A stretch of DNA of 23,561 bases. It comes from Trueperaceae bacterium (GTDB lineage Bacteria; Deinococcota; Deinococci; Deinococcales; Trueperaceae). How positions within the stretch are numbered: position 1 is the stretch's first letter; every line of letters starts with the position of its first letter. The notes under the pieces were generated by a model, which worked only from the letters and a program-made list of their open reading frames with translations, was not told the origin of the DNA and searched no databases. The stretch is taken from NCBI GenBank assembly GCA_011390455.1, contig JAABSI010000045.1, forward strand, positions 1 through 23,561, written 5' to 3'. Of the stretch, positions 22,301 through 23,561 are shown in pieces. The translations under genes and the position numbers were made by a program.

Positions 22301-23561
22301 ATGCCGCCCGACCCCTCCGTAGGCCCCCTCGTCGATGCCCGCACGGCCCTCAAGCGCGTGTGGGGGTACGACGCCTTCCGCGGCCACCAGGAGGCCGTCA
22401 TCGAGACGGTGCTCGCCGGCGGCGACGCGCTCGTGCTCATGCCCACCGGCGGCGGCAAGTCGCTGTGCTACCAGGTGCCCGCGCTGGTGCGGCCCGGCGT
22501 CGGCCTGATCGTCAGCCCGCTCATCGCGCTGATGCAGGACCAGGTCGACGCGTTGCGGCAGTTGGGCGTACGCGCCGCCTACCTCAACAGCACCCTCGAC
22601 CCCGCCGAGGCCGACCAGATCGAGCGCGACGTCGCCGACGGCCGCCTCGACCTGCTCTACGTCGCGCCGGAGCGGCTCTTGACCCCGCGCTTCCTGTCGC
22701 TGCTGGACCGCACCGACCTGGCGCTGATCGCGATCGACGAGGCGCACTGCGTGAGCCAGTGGGGCCATGATTTCCGCCCCGAGTACCTGGGGCTGGGCGT
22801 GCTCGCCGAGCGCTACCCGGACGTGCCGCGCATCGCGCTCACCGCCACCGCCGACGAGGCGACCCGCCGCGAGATGCGCGAGAAGCTGCGCCTGGAGCAC
22901 GCCGCCGGCTTCGTCTCGTCGTTCGACCGCCCGAACCTGCGCTACGTGGTGGTCGACAAGCAGGACGCGCGGCGCCAGCTGCTCGATCTGCTGCGCCGCG
23001 AGCACGCCGGCGACGCCGGCATCGTCTACTGCCTGTCGCGCAAGAGCGTCGACCAGACGGCCGCCTGGCTCGTCAAGCAGGGGATCTCGGCGGTGCCGTA
23101 CCACGCCGGTCTCGACGGCGAGACGCGCCGCCGCCACCAGAGCCGCTTCCTGCGCGAGGAAGGGGTCGTGGTGGTCGCCACCATCGCCTTCGGGATGGGG
23201 ATCGACAAGCCCGACGTGCGCTTCGTCGCCCACCTCGACGTGCCCCGCAGCCTGGAGGGCTACTACCAGGAGACCGGCCGCGCCGGCCGCGACGGGCTCC
23301 CGTCCACCGCCTTCATGACCTACGGGCTCAACGACGTGGTCGCCATGCGCCGGATGCTCGCCTCGGGCGGGGCGAGCGACGCGGTCAAGCGCGTGGAGCA
23401 CCAGAAGCTCGACGCGCTGCTCGGCTACTGCGAAACCGTCACCTGCCGGCGGGTCGCGCTGCTCGGCTACTTCGGCGAGACCTACGCGGGGCCGTGCGGC
23501 AACTGCGACGTCTGCCTCTTCCCGGTCGACACCTGGGACGGCACGGTCGCAGCGCAGAAGG
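22301..23561 (+). CDS. recQ: RecQ-family ATP-dependent DNA helicase, 3' end beyond window
   Basis: The first 420 codons of an open frame that runs off the window without a stop. A 3'-5' superfamily 2 helicase for recombination and stalled-fork repair. Motif 0 FRGHQ (26-30), Walker A MPTGGGKS (47-54), motif Ia [10 protein letters not shown] (72-81), DEAH box (146-149) with the RecQ-specific aromatic loop [13 protein letters not shown], motif III LTATA, motif [16 protein letters not shown], and motif [12 protein letters not shown] are all intact. The zinc-binding subdomain starts with YCE and TCRR and includes CGNCDVC. WH and HRDC domains would lie beyond the edge; Deinococcus RecQ is known for extra HRDC copies, which cannot be checked here. 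The start is set by the TACCCT box. Confidence 0.96.
   Translation, partial: MPPDPSVGPLVDARTALKRVWGYDAFRGHQEAVIETVLAGGDALVLMPTGGGKSLCYQVPALVRPGVGLIVSPLIALMQDQVDALRQLGVRAAYLNSTLDPAEADQIERDVADGRLDLLYVAPERLLTPRFLSLLDRTDLALIAIDEAHCVSQWGHDFRPEYLGLGVLAERYPDVPRIALTATADEATRREMREKLRLEHAAGFVSSFDRPNLRYVVVDKQDARRQLLDLLRREHAGDAGIVYCLSRKSVDQTAAWLVKQGISAVPYHAGLDGETRRRHQSRFLREEGVVVVATIAFGMGIDKPDVRFVAHLDVPRSLEGYYQETGRAGRDGLPSTAFMTYGLNDVVAMRRMLASGGASDAVKRVEHQKLDALLGYCETVTCRRVALLGYFGETYAGPCGNCDVCLFPVDTWDGTVAAQK

Noticed and set aside
21356..23401. A 681-codon minus-strand frame over mscS and recQ
   Set aside because: It is antisense to intact mscS and recQ motifs; the His/Asp/Glu/Arg-rich composition is typical of antisense frames in GC-rich DNA.

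Overview
The window is very GC-rich and densely packed, with both strands coding and mostly short gaps. Several features suggest Deinococcota (Deinococcus-Thermus), perhaps a Truepera-like lineage. At least seven genes have a -10 box of the form TANNNT ending only 6-8 nt before the start codon, the leaderless arrangement known from Deinococcus. There is also a short-form HisG with HisZ and an M29 (aminopeptidase T type) peptidase. The taxonomic call is inference.

Layout. 31-792: a YdcF/DUF218 membrane protein, convergent with 789-3947, a 1052-residue SARP/BTAD regulator with a STAND ATPase and a repeat C-terminus. Upstream of the regulator on the same strand are a 65-codon unknown gene (4006-4203) and an AT-rich 43-bp near-perfect palindrome (4356-4398). 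4464-5465: asd (lysine/threonine/methionine pathway), divergent from proB. 5522-8992: proB, a DUF4345-like membrane protein, hisZ and hisG, each joined to the next by a 4-bp start/stop overlap. 8986-12494, minus strand: an operon read as DUF432-like protein, MscS channel, CorA transporter, DinB-like protein. 12556-14723: an M24 Xaa-Pro peptidase coupled to a PfkB sugar kinase. 14724-14799: a convergent gap made almost entirely of three small hairpins.

14800-18115, minus strand: a riboflavin operon ribD-ribE-ribBA behind an FMN riboswitch. The riboswitch's closing stem overlaps the Shine-Dalgarno sequence of a 15-codon ORF, and that ORF's stop overlaps the GTG start of ribD (GTGA). 18275-18906: an AbrB/PIN toxin-antitoxin pair. 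18988-20241: an M29 aminopeptidase. 20328-22246: an unknown protein with a winged-helix-like C-terminus, coupled to a second MscS. 22301 to the window end: the N-terminal part of a RecQ helicase.

Most of the window is housekeeping metabolism (Asp-family, Pro and His biosynthesis, riboflavin), two mechanosensitive-channel operons, peptide and sugar turnover, and DNA repair. The less ordinary items are the riboswitch-controlled coupling ORF before ribD, the palindrome plus small ORF next to the STAND regulator, the leaderless promoter set, and the two MscS genes each coupled behind a different poorly characterised protein. No tRNA, rRNA, CRISPR array, insertion sequence or prophage was seen.
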